A DNA stretch of 9,265 nt from an uncultured Bacilli bacterium (GTDB lineage: Bacteria > Bacillota_I > Bacilli_A > RF39 > UBA660). The stretch is taken from NCBI GenBank assembly GCA_947628105.1, contig CANQYN010000037.1, positions 1 to 9,265 on the forward strand. Reading direction: 5' to 3'. Within the stretch, counting starts at the first letter, position 1; every line of letters starts with the position of its first letter. Position numbers and translations under genes: made by a program. Below are positions 1 through 5,767 of the stretch, piece after piece. A model generated the notes under the pieces. That model was not told the origin of the DNA and searched no databases. It was given only the letters and a program-made list of their open reading frames with translations.

Positions 1-560
1 GATTTATCGATAGCGTTGGAATTGAATTATATTTAAATATGTTAAATGAAGAAGTCGCAAAACCTCAAGGAAAAGAAATTGTCAAAGAAGAAGTAAAAGA
101 TGAAGTACCTCTTGTAGACGTTGAAACAGCGATAGAAGATACATATGTTTCCGACACAGATTTAAAAATAGAAATTCATAAAAAAATTAATATGATTGAT
201 TCATATGAAACATTAAAAGAAATAAAATTAGAATTAGAAGATCGTTTTGGAAAATTATCTGAAAATTTAATTATTTATATGCATGAAGAATGGTTTGAGA
301 AACAAGCAAAAAAATTAAATATTACCAAAACGAGGCAAACATCTAATTTTATTGAAATCTATTTACCAAGTGAATTAACACAAAAAATTGATAGTGAAAA
401 ATTATTTATGGAAGTAATGGAATTATCTAGAATGTTTCGTTTTCGAATGCAAGCAAAACAACTTATAATAACATTAGATATTATAAAATTAGATAAACAT
501 TTTATTTATTATTTAATTGAATTAATGAAATTAATTGAAAACTCCATACAGAAAAACTAA
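1..560 (+). CDS. mfd: Transcription-repair coupling factor Mfd, C-terminal end (5' partial)
   Basis: The frame is open to the left edge, so the ATG at 39 is an internal Met and not a start. The first visible residues read GFIDSVGIELYLNML, matching the Mfd segment just after the RecG-like motor (GFIDSVGFDLY in Bacillus, from memory). A charged Lys/Glu linker follows, then the C-terminal TRCF domain with its LEDRFGKL signature near 231-257; the protein ends at TAA 558-560. Mfd is a cytoplasmic ATP-driven translocase that removes RNA polymerase stalled at lesions and recruits UvrA. The visible part carries the TRCF (D7) domain, which in the family autoinhibits UvrA contact; the helicase motifs lie outside the window. 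spoVT follows after 63 nt, the same pair order as in B. subtilis. The family call is secure; nothing can be said about the missing part. Confidence 0.93.
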   Translation, partial: FIDSVGIELYLNMLNEEVAKPQGKEIVKEEVKDEVPLVDVETAIEDTYVSDTDLKIEIHKKINMIDSYETLKEIKLELEDRFGKLSENLIIYMHEEWFEKQAKKLNITKTRQTSNFIEIYLPSELTQKIDSEKLFMEVMELSRMFRFRMQAKQLIITLDIIKLDKHFIYYLIELMKLIENSIQKN

Positions 561-570
561 ATTGTTTTTT
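552..570 (+). terminator. Possible weak terminator after mfd
   Basis: AAAAAC (552-557) can pair with GTTTTT (564-569) around a six-base loop, and the T-run 565-570 is part of the 3' arm. The stem has a single G-C pair and overlaps the mfd stop codon, so it may not terminate efficiently. It would separate mfd from the sporulation-type promoter of spoVT. Confidence 0.3.
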
Positions 571-571
571 T

Positions 572-600
572 GTATAAAAATAATTCTTCGCCTCACACTA
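572..600 (+). promoter_or_regulatory. Sigma-G/sigma-F-like promoter of spoVT
   Basis: GTATA (572-576) matches the forespore sigma -35 pattern (GNATA-like) and CACACTA (594-600) differs at one base from the CATNNTA-type -10. The spacer is 17 nt. In B. subtilis spoVT is transcribed by sigma-G, so position and pattern agree. I see no good sigma-A alternative in this gap. The predicted transcript would start near 607, a few bases before the ribosome site. This is inferred from pattern only. Confidence 0.5.
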
Positions 601-617
601 TTTATTAGAGAGTGAGG
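591..617. repeat. Inverted repeat over the spoVT -10 region and ribosome site
   Basis: CCTCAC (591-596) is the reverse complement of GTGAGG (612-617). After an A/A mismatch, CT (598-599) also pairs with AG (609-610), leaving a nine-base centre. The left arm overlaps the putative -10 and the right arm is the ribosome site. It could be a SpoVT operator (SpoVT and AbrB-family proteins commonly autoregulate), or, in a longer read-through transcript from mfd, a hairpin hiding the ribosome site. Confidence 0.5.
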
Positions 618-623
618 TAATTT

Positions 624-1157
624 ATGAAAGCAACTGGTGTTGTAAGAAGAATTGATGAATTAGGAAGAATTGTTATTCCAAAAGAAATTCGAAAAACAAT
701 GCGTTTACGCGAAGGAGAAAAAATAGAAATATATATTACAGAAAAAGAAGAAATCTTATTAAAAAAATTTTCTACATTAAAAAATATTAGTGATTTTGCT
801 CAAAATTTTGCGGATTCGATTAATTCATTTACAAAATATAATATCATTATTACAGATACAGATAGTATTATCGCCTTATCAGGTCCTTTAAAAAAAGAAT
901 ATTTAAATAAAAATATTAGTGAAGAATTAGTTTTTGCTATTAAAAGAAGACAAAATATATTAGAAAAACATAGAAAACCAATAAAATTAATTGATGAAAA
1001 AGAAGTTGAAGGTACTTATGTAATGAATTCTATTATCGTAAATGGCGATGTTGCTGGATTGGTAATTATTTTTACAGAAGAAGGCATAATTAAAGATACT
1101 GATGAAAAAATTGCTCAAATAGCATCTCAATTTTTTACGAAATATCTTGAAGAATAA
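624..1157 (+). CDS. spoVT: Stage V sporulation regulator SpoVT (AbrB family)
   Basis: SpoVT is a DNA-binding transition-type regulator of forespore genes under sigma-G. Residues 1-50 form the swapped-hairpin SpoVT-AbrB domain (MKATGVVRRIDELGRIVIPK, then EIRKTMRLREGEKIEIYI), nearly the canonical sequence. Residues about 53-177 form the GAF-like C-terminal domain (ISDFAQNFADSI, DTDSIIALSG, KEYLNKNIS, then VNGDVAGLVIIF). The 177-residue length fits the family's usual 178 and rules out AbrB itself, which is only about 95 residues and lacks the GAF part. Ribosome site GTGAGGT (612-618) lies 5 nt before the ATG. It follows mfd as in B. subtilis, yet sits next to metG, a place abrB occupies in B. 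subtilis. Its presence suggests that the organism, or its recent ancestors, made endospores. Confidence 0.95.
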   Translation: MKATGVVRRIDELGRIVIPKEIRKTMRLREGEKIEIYITEKEEILLKKFSTLKNISDFAQNFADSINSFTKYNIIITDTDSIIALSGPLKKEYLNKNISEELVFAIKRRQNILEKHRKPIKLIDEKEVEGTYVMNSIIVNGDVAGLVIIFTEEGIIKDTDEKIAQIASQFFTKYLEE

Positions 1158-1175
1158 AAAAAAATATGATATTAT
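1147..1175 (+). promoter_or_regulatory. Sigma-A-type promoter of the metG T-box transcript
   Basis: TTGAAG (1147-1152) and TATTAT (1170-1175) are separated by 17 nt, and TG at 1167-1168 makes an extended -10. The -35 lies inside the last codons of spoVT. Transcription would start near 1182, just ahead of the T-box stem I, which is the correct place for a leader promoter. The match is 4/6 and 5/6 to consensus. Confidence 0.65.
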
Positions 1176-1181
1176 CAATTT

Positions 1182-1396
1182 ATTAAAAGTTATGAAAGAG
1201 AGAAGAATAGGAGTATTTTTAAAGAGACCTTATGGCTGGTGGAAATAAGGAAAAGAAAGTATTCGAAATGGCTCTGGAACTGTATCTGTGAATTATTAGC
1301 AGATATCGCCACAAGCGTTATCAGATTAAGTGTATAGAAATTCTATAAAATAAGGTGGTACCGCGCTATTGCGTCCTTATATTTATAGTTTTTTTT
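1182..1396 (+). promoter_or_regulatory. T-box riboswitch, methionine-specific, controlling metG
   Basis: The leader senses uncharged tRNA and lets transcription proceed when tRNA-Met is not aminoacylated. The conserved T-box AAGGTGGTACCGCG is at 1352-1365, followed by GCGTCCTT (1371-1378), which closes the antiterminator. Stem I can be drawn: 1211-1220 pairs with 1255-1264 (ten pairs with G-U wobbles), capped by CCTTAT (1228-1233)/ATAAGG (1245-1250), with AGAG (1199-1202)/CTCT (1272-1275) at its base. The bulge GAAATGG (1265-1271) presents the specifier ATG (1268-1270) followed by a purine, agreeing with the downstream metG. Stem III is GATA-T-CGC (1302-1309)/GCG-T-TATC (1315-1322). Only about 26 nt lie between stems I and III, so a full stem II plus IIA/B seems absent, as in glyQS-type T-boxes. 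Confidence 0.93.
1343..1396 (+). terminator. Regulated terminator of the T-box leader
   Basis: CTATAAA (1343-1349) pairs with TTTATAG (1382-1388), and after one bulged A, ATAAGG (1350-1355) pairs with CCTTAT (1375-1380). Eight Ts (1389-1396) follow. The stem uses both the AAGG at the 5' end of the T-box and the CCTT that the antiterminator needs, so the two folds exclude each other, as expected for a T-box switch. Confidence 0.85.
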
Positions 1397-1413
1397 ATTG
1401 AAGGAGGGTAAAT

Positions 1414-2967
1414 ATGAAAAAAAAATATTATATATCGACAGCTATTACTTATACATCAGGAAAACCTCATATTGGAAATACTTATGAAATTGTATTAGCA
1501 GATGCCATTGCTCGTTATAAAAAACTTACTGGATATGATGTTTATTTTCAAACAGGGACCGATGAGCATGGACAAAAGATTGAACAAAAAGCTAAAGAAC
1601 AAGGAATTGAACCTCAAATATTTGTCGATAAAGTTGCTCATCAAGTAAAAGAAATCTGGGATGTTATGGGAACAAATTATGATTGTTTTGCAAGAACGAC
1701 AGATAAATATCATGAAAAAGTAGTCGCAGATATTTTCGAAAAATTATATCAACAAGGTGATATTTATAAAGGAAGATATGAAGGTCTTTATTGTACACCA
1801 TGTGAATCATTTTTTACGGAATCTCAATTAGTAGATGGAAAATGTCCTGATTGTGGTAGAGAAGTATCAAAAGCTAGTGAAGAAGCCTATTTTTTAAAAT
1901 TATCAAAATACGCAAAAAGATTGGAAGAATATATTGAAACTCACGATGAATTTATAAAACCAGAGGCGAGAAAAAATGAAATTATAAATAATTTTATAAA
2001 ACCAGGATTACAAGATTTATGTGTTTCTCGAACTTCCTTTACCTGGGGAATCCCCGTAAAATTTGATTCTAAACATATTACTTATGTCTGGATAGATGCT
2101 TTAAGCAATTATATTACCTTTTTAGGTTACGATATTAATAATCCAAGTGAAAAATTTAAAAAATATTGGCCAGCAGATGTTCATTTAATTGGAAAAGATA
2201 TTTTACGTTTTCATACTATTTATTGGCCAATTATGTTAATGGCACTTGATTTACCACTTCCAAAACAAATATTTGGACATCCATGGGTATTATCAGAAGA
2301 TGATAAGATGAGTAAAAGTAAGGGAAACATTGTTTATGCAGATGATTTAGTAAAACAATTCGGTTTAGATGCTGTTCGTTATTACATGTTACATGAAATA
2401 CCTTATGCTAGTGATGGAATATTTACATATGAATTACTAATAGAAAGAATTAATTCCGATTTGGCTAATATTTTAGGAAATTTAGTAAATCGTACCATTT
2501 CTATGAGTTATAAATATTTTGATGGAATAGTAGAAAATCCAAACGTAGAAGAGGATATCGATAAAGATTTAAAAAAATTAGTTATGGATACGGTAGGAAA
2601 AGTAGAAGAAAAAATGAACGAATTAAGAGTATCAGACGCTATCGATTGTATCTTTGATATTTTTCGAAGAAGTAATAAATATATCGACGAAACAATGCCA
2701 TGGGTATTAGCAAAAGAAGAAGAAAAACAAGATCGATTAAAAACAGTATTATATAATTTATTAGAAGCTATTCGAAGTGGAGCAGTCCTTTTACAAGCAT
2801 TTTTACCAACGACGGCAGAAGAAATTTTTCATCAATTAAATACAGATTTAAAAAGTATTGATTCAATTCAATTTAATGGCTTACAAAATGGTCATTCTCT
2901 AAATAAACCTAAACCATTATTTGCCCGTATCGATAAAGAAAAAAAATTAAAAGAAATTTATTCATAA
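1414..2967 (+). CDS. metG: Methionyl-tRNA synthetase
   Basis: This class I synthetase charges tRNA-Met, including initiator tRNA, with methionine using ATP. The HIGH signature appears as KPHIGN (residues 17-22), in the context TSGKPHIGNTYEIVLADAIARY known to me from clostridial-type MetG. TGTDEHGQKI is at 48-57, a zinc knuckle has Cys127, Cys130, Cys144 and Cys147, and KMSKS is at 298-302. An alpha-helical anticodon domain fills the rest. The protein stops at 517 residues and lacks the C-terminal tRNA-binding (Trbp111/EMAP-like) appendix that makes B. subtilis MetS about 660 residues, so it may act as a monomer. Ribosome site AAGGAGGG (1401-1408) lies 5 nt before the ATG. Expression is controlled by the Met T-box in front, and the unit ends at the terminator behind it. 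Confidence 0.97.
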   Translation: MKKKYYISTAITYTSGKPHIGNTYEIVLADAIARYKKLTGYDVYFQTGTDEHGQKIEQKAKEQGIEPQIFVDKVAHQVKEIWDVMGTNYDCFARTTDKYHEKVVADIFEKLYQQGDIYKGRYEGLYCTPCESFFTESQLVDGKCPDCGREVSKASEEAYFLKLSKYAKRLEEYIETHDEFIKPEARKNEIINNFIKPGLQDLCVSRTSFTWGIPVKFDSKHITYVWIDALSNYITFLGYDINNPSEKFKKYWPADVHLIGKDILRFHTIYWPIMLMALDLPLPKQIFGHPWVLSEDDKMSKSKGNIVYADDLVKQFGLDAVRYYMLHEIPYASDGIFTYELLIERINSDLANILGNLVNRTISMSYKYFDGIVENPNVEEDIDKDLKKLVMDTVGKVEEKMNELRVSDAIDCIFDIFRRSNKYIDETMPWVLAKEEEKQDRLKTVLYNLLEAIRSGAVLLQAFLPTTAEEIFHQLNTDLKSIDSIQFNGLQNGHSLNKPKPLFARIDKEKKLKEIYS

Positions 2968-2972
2968 AAAAG

Positions 2973-3006
2973 ACACTTTACAAACTTTTGTAAAGTGTTT
3001 TATTTT
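2973..3006 (+). terminator. Strong intrinsic terminator after metG
   Basis: ACACTTTACAA (2973-2983) pairs perfectly with TTGTAAAGTGT (2988-2998) around a four-base loop, followed by the T-rich stretch GTTTTATTTTG. An A-run (2966-2971) precedes the stem, so it could also act on the opposite strand, although no reverse gene is visible here. Confidence 0.88.
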
Positions 3007-3030
3007 GTCGAATAAAATAGTATGATTTTC

Positions 3031-3060
3031 TTTACCAAATGTTCCATAATATGATATATT
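3031..3060 (+). promoter_or_regulatory. Promoter of the small membrane-protein gene
   Basis: TTTACC (3031-3036) and TATATT (3055-3060) are spaced 18 nt, with TG at 3052-3053 giving an extended -10. It lies directly behind the metG terminator and about 30 nt before the start codon, so the small gene appears to be an independent transcription unit. Confidence 0.6.
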
Positions 3061-3092
3061 AATGGTGCTGTTAATTAGATGAGAGGGATAAA

Positions 3093-3260
3093 ATGACAAC
3101 TAAAACAGTAGATAAGAAGTATGCTATTACAATTATTTCAATTATTATTGCTGCTTTGACTGTAAATGTAATTGTGAATTTTAATTGGATTGATTTTAGT
3201 TATTTAGTATTTGTAGGTAGTTGTATTATTCGCTATTTTTATATAAGTAAGAAAAATTAG
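3093..3260 (+). CDS. Small two-helix membrane protein, 55 residues, unknown function
   Basis: The frame from ATG 3093 to TAG 3258-3260 encodes 55 residues starting MTTKTVDKKYAITIISIII. A short charged N-terminus leads into a hydrophobic helix (about residues 10-28); a short loop with Asn29, Asn31, Trp32 and Asp34 follows, then a second hydrophobic helix (about 36-51) and a Lys-rich end (SKKN). Both termini are probably cytoplasmic, given the flanking lysines. The ribosome site GAGAGGG (3081-3087) lies 5 nt before the ATG, and the gene has its own promoter and terminator, which makes a real gene likely despite its size. I do not recognise the family. No toxin, phage-holin or signal-peptide feature is decisive, and neighbours give no hint because both are separate housekeeping units. 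Confidence 0.72.
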   Translation: MTTKTVDKKYAITIISIIIAALTVNVIVNFNWIDFSYLVFVGSCIIRYFYISKKN

Positions 3261-3288
3261 AAAATTATGTCGAATAATGATGTAATTG

Positions 3289-3319
3289 AAAGTATTGTTA
3301 ATCAATACTTTTTTCTTTT
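3289..3319 (+). terminator. Intrinsic terminator after the small membrane-protein gene
   Basis: AAAGTATTG (3289-3297) pairs with CAATACTTT (3303-3311) around the loop TTAAT, followed by a T-rich run to 3319. It closes the small unit and separates it from tatD. Confidence 0.82.
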
Positions 3320-3330
3320 CTCCTGAATTA

Positions 3331-3339
3331 TGATATAAT
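3331..3339 (+). promoter_or_regulatory. Extended -10 promoter of tatD-rsmA
   Basis: TGATATAAT (3331-3339) contains a perfect TATAAT with a TG extension. The -35 at the usual distance (TTTTCT, 3311-3316) is poor, which an extended -10 can compensate for. The predicted start near 3346 falls a few bases before the ribosome site AGGAGGAG (3351-3358), so the 5' leader would be very short. Confidence 0.65.
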
Positions 3340-3364
3340 TTCCAATAGGTAGGAGGAGTTTCTA

Positions 3365-4126
3365 ATGATGATAGATACTCATTGTCATTTAGACAAAGAA
3401 TTTTATTCGGATATTAATCAAGTGATACAACATATGAAGAATCATATGATAATTGTGAGTGGGACAAATATAAAAGATTCAAAAAATGTAATTTTGCTCT
3501 GTAAAAAATATAAAAATATTTATGGAACAATAGGTTTTCATCCTGATGAAATAAAAACTATTGATGAAAAGTCTTTTTTATTTTTAGAAGAAAATTTAAA
3601 AAATACAAAAATAGTTGGTGTAGGAGAAATAGGACTAGATTATTATCATAATAAAGAAAACAAAGAAGAACAAAAAGAGCTATTTATTCGGCAAATAAAA
3701 TTAGCTCAAAAATATAATAAAACAATTGTTATTCATAGTCGAGATGCAATAGAAGATACTTATGAAATTGTTAAAAAATATGGAAAGGGATCAAAGATTG
3801 TTTTACATTGTTATAGTGGAAGTGTTGAAATGGCATATAAATTTTTAAAACTTGGTGTTGCCTTTGGAATTGGTGGAGTTGTCACATTTAAAAATTCTCA
3901 TAAACTAAAAGAAGTAGTAAAAGAAATGCCTTTATCTAGTTTACTTTTAGAGACCGATAGCCCATTTTTAACTCCAGAACCATATCGAGGAAAAACAAAT
4001 GAACCATATAATGTATATTATGTTGCTCAAGAAATAGCTAAAATAAAAGAAATATCTGTTGATAAAGTAATAGAAGAAACAACAAAGAATGCCATGAATC
4101 AGTTTGACTTTAAAGAAAATTTATGA
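3365..4126 (+). CDS. tatD: TatD family metal-dependent deoxyribonuclease
   Basis: TatD proteins are TIM-barrel, amidohydrolase-like nucleases with two metals. They act on single-stranded or damaged DNA ends, and a role in D-aminoacyl handling has also been reported for some members. The full set of metal ligands is present: DTHCHLD (4-10, His6 and His8), GEIGLDYY with Glu88, HSRDA with His124, HCYSGS with His148 and ETDSPFLTP with Asp198. The length of 253 residues is normal. Two ATGs stand in tandem at 3365 and 3368; the first is 6 nt and the second 9 nt from AGGAGGAG, so either could serve. In B. subtilis the homologue (yabD) also follows metS and precedes rnmV-rsmA. Here rnmV is missing and rsmA comes next after 65 nt. 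Confidence 0.93.
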   Translation: MMIDTHCHLDKEFYSDINQVIQHMKNHMIIVSGTNIKDSKNVILLCKKYKNIYGTIGFHPDEIKTIDEKSFLFLEENLKNTKIVGVGEIGLDYYHNKENKEEQKELFIRQIKLAQKYNKTIVIHSRDAIEDTYEIVKKYGKGSKIVLHCYSGSVEMAYKFLKLGVAFGIGGVVTFKNSHKLKEVVKEMPLSSLLLETDSPFLTPEPYRGKTNEPYNVYYVAQEIAKIKEISVDKVIEETTKNAMNQFDFKENL

Positions 4127-4149
4127 TAAATTATGTAGAAAGAAAAATG

Positions 4150-4175
4150 AATGGGTAAAAATTCCCATTTTTTTT
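4150..4175 (+). terminator. Short terminator between tatD and rsmA
   Basis: AATGGG (4150-4155) pairs with CCCATT (4164-4169), followed by Ts to 4175. The stem is only six pairs, so partial read-through into rsmA is likely, and I see no separate rsmA promoter. It may lower rsmA expression relative to tatD. Confidence 0.6.
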
Positions 4176-4191
4176 ATAAAGGAAGTGTGAT

Positions 4192-5019
4192 ATGATATAT
4201 TCTCCAAAGCATATTCTATCTTTGATGAAAGAATATGAATTTCAATTTAAGAAAAAATTTGGACAAAATTTTATTATCGATGAAAATATAATTAACAAAA
4301 TTATTGATAAAAGCAATATCGATAAAGATACTTTAGTCATCGAAATTGGTGTTGGCGCAGGATCGTTGACTTATAAACTTTGTGAAAAAGCAGGATATGT
4401 TATTGGATATGAAATTGATGGCACATTAAAAAATATTATAAAAAATGAATTAAAGCAATATCAAAATCAAGAAATTATATTTGAAGATTTTCTAACTTCG
4501 GATATTAAGAAAAAAATAAGCAAATATCAATTTTCTAAAATTTATGTAGTAGCTAATCTTCCATATTATATTACTACTCCAATTATAATGAAAATTATTG
4601 AAGAAAAACTTCCTATTGAAAAATTGGTAATTATGGTTCAAAAAGAAGTAGGAAACCGATTTAAAGCGATGCCGGGAACAAAAGAATATGGATCTTTATC
4701 TGTCTTTTTATCCTATTATTATGATGTAAAAAAGATATTAGATGTATCACGTAATGTCTTCTTTCCAAAACCTAAAATAGATAGTATTGTTGTAGAAATG
4801 AAAAGAAAAAAAGAAACTTATAAAGTCGATGAAGATATTTTGTTTTCTTTAATTAAAGATGCTTTTAAACAAAAGAGAAAAACATTAAAAAATAATTTGA
4901 AACAATATGATTTAAAAAAAATAGAAGAATCTTTACATAAATATCAACATGATTTAAGTACTCGAGCTGAACAATTATCATTAGAAGAATTTATTGAAAT
5001 TGCTAATGCATTAAAATAG
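4192..5019 (+). CDS. rsmA: 16S rRNA (adenine1518-N6/adenine1519-N6)-dimethyltransferase RsmA (KsgA)
   Basis: RsmA uses S-adenosylmethionine to dimethylate two adjacent adenines in helix 45 of 16S rRNA during late 30S assembly; its loss gives kasugamycin resistance. Visible motifs are KKFGQNFIID (21-30), the SAM-binding loop EIGVGAGSLT (51-60), acidic YEID (73-76) and the catalytic motif NLPYYITTPI (122-131). VQKEVGNRF and GTKEYGSLSVF (149-172) and FFPKPKIDS (190-198) follow, then a helical C-terminal domain. The 275-residue length and the NLPY rather than an Erm-type context support RsmA over an erm resistance methylase. Ribosome site AAAGGAAG (4178-4185) lies 6 nt before the ATG. The gene probably shares the tatD promoter; rnmV, which lies between them in B. 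subtilis, is not here. Confidence 0.96.
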   Translation: MIYSPKHILSLMKEYEFQFKKKFGQNFIIDENIINKIIDKSNIDKDTLVIEIGVGAGSLTYKLCEKAGYVIGYEIDGTLKNIIKNELKQYQNQEIIFEDFLTSDIKKKISKYQFSKIYVVANLPYYITTPIIMKIIEEKLPIEKLVIMVQKEVGNRFKAMPGTKEYGSLSVFLSYYYDVKKILDVSRNVFFPKPKIDSIVVEMKRKKETYKVDEDILFSLIKDAFKQKRKTLKNNLKQYDLKKIEESLHKYQHDLSTRAEQLSLEEFIEIANALK

Positions 5020-5043
5020 TTTCTATAAGAAAACTGTTTTTTT
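5016..5043 (+). terminator. Terminator overlapping the rsmA stop codon
   Basis: ATAGTTTC (5016-5023) pairs with GAAAACTGT (5029-5037) with one bulged A and one U-G pair, loop TATAA, then Ts to 5043. The rsmA stop TAG is part of the 5' arm, so terminating ribosomes may affect folding. Confidence 0.65.
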
Positions 5044-5053
5044 CAAAAAAATG

Positions 5054-5062
5054 TGATAGAAT
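5054..5062 (+). promoter_or_regulatory. Extended -10 promoter of ung
   Basis: TGATAGAAT (5054-5062) is an extended -10 (TAGAAT, 5/6). No convincing -35 is seen, because the spacing falls on the T-run of the preceding terminator. Transcription would start near 5069, leaving a leader of about 48 nt before ung. It would drive ung, the kinase-like gene and tilS. Confidence 0.5.
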
Positions 5063-5116
5063 AAGAGAACAAGGGAATTTTATATCTTTGATGTAGATTA
5101 TAAATGAGGTAACAAT

Positions 5117-5767
5117 ATGATAAATAAAAAATGGGATATCGTTTTAAAAGAAGAATTTAAAAAAGATTATTTTAGAAATTTAGGAATTTTTGTAAAAAGT
5201 GAATATAAAAATAAAATTATATTTCCCGAATATAAAAATATTTTCCAAGCTTTTCGCTTAACTGATTACGATGAAGTAAAAGTAGTTATTTTAGGGCAAG
5301 ATCCTTACCATGGAATAGGAGAAGCACATGGTCTTTCCTTTTCTGTTCAGGAAGGATGTCCTATGCCTCCTTCTTTACGTAATATTTATAAAGAATTATA
5401 TTCGGATTTGAAAGTTCAAAGAAAGACAACAGATTTAACTTCATGGGCAAAACAAGGCGTATTACTTTTGAACTCAATTATGACAGTAGTAAAAGATAGC
5501 CCTTTATCTCATAAAGGAAAAGGATGGGAAATTTTTACTGATACGGTTATTGAAAAATTGGGGGAAAGGGAAGAACCTATGGTCTTTATTTTTTGGGGAA
5601 GCTATGCAAGAAGTAAAAAAGTATTAATTAAAAATAAAAAACATCTTATTTTAGAAAGTGTTCACCCATCACCTCTTTCTGCTAATCATGGTTTTTTTGG
5701 AAGTAGACCTTTTTCTAAAACAAACGAATTTCTACGTCAACATGGAATAGAGGAAATAAAATGGTAA
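5117..5767 (+). CDS. ung: Uracil-DNA glycosylase, family 1
   Basis: Ung cuts uracil from DNA after cytosine deamination or dUTP incorporation and starts base excision repair. The water-activating motif GQDPYH (60-65, Asp62 catalytic) is followed by GIGEAHGLSFSV. CPMPPSLRNIYKEL (81-94), GVLLLNS with Asn119 (114-120), and the DNA-intercalating loop HPSPLSANHGFFGSRPFSKTN starting at His183 are all intact. The 216-residue length is slightly short of the usual 220-230 but nothing essential is missing. Ribosome site TGAGGT (5105-5110) lies 6 nt before the ATG. The last seven bases overlap the start of the next gene, which implies translational coupling. Confidence 0.97.
   Translation: MINKKWDIVLKEEFKKDYFRNLGIFVKSEYKNKIIFPEYKNIFQAFRLTDYDEVKVVILGQDPYHGIGEAHGLSFSVQEGCPMPPSLRNIYKELYSDLKVQRKTTDLTSWAKQGVLLLNSIMTVVKDSPLSHKGKGWEIFTDTVIEKLGEREEPMVFIFWGSYARSKKVLIKNKKHLILESVHPSPLSANHGFFGSRPFSKTNEFLRQHGIEEIKW

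Larger units (their letters stand above)
3006..3277. repeat. 10-bp direct repeats flanking the small membrane-protein unit
   Basis: TGTCGAATAA occurs at 3006-3015, just after the metG terminator, and again at 3268-3277, just after the stop codon of the 55-residue ORF. The two copies bracket the promoter and the gene. In such AT-rich DNA a 10-bp match inside 400 bases is not rare, so this may be chance. It is listed because of its position. Confidence 0.3.

Noticed and set aside
39..560. Separate gene starting at ATG 39
   Set aside because: The frame is open upstream to the edge and the residues before Met39 match conserved Mfd sequence, so this is the tail of mfd; there is also no ribosome site before 39.
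987..1178. Reverse-strand open frame across the end of spoVT
   Set aside because: It is low-complexity Phe/Ile/Asn sequence produced by reading an AT-rich gene backwards, without a ribosome site or plausible protein features.
1495..1713. Reverse-strand open frame inside metG
   Set aside because: It lies wholly opposite the conserved catalytic part of MetG and has no sign of its own translation.
3093..4126. Alternative genetic code with TGA read as Trp
   Set aside because: TGA closes tatD and tilS at the expected family lengths, and conserved Trp positions in ung, metG and tilS use TGG.
4188..4196. Extended -10-like TGATATGAT over the rsmA start codon
   Set aside because: Transcription from it would begin inside rsmA, after the ATG and ribosome site, so it cannot serve the annotated gene and is probably chance.
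4192..5019. Erm-type macrolide-resistance methylase
   Set aside because: The motifs and length fit RsmA/KsgA and the gene lies next to tatD as RsmA does; no leader peptide typical of inducible erm genes is present.
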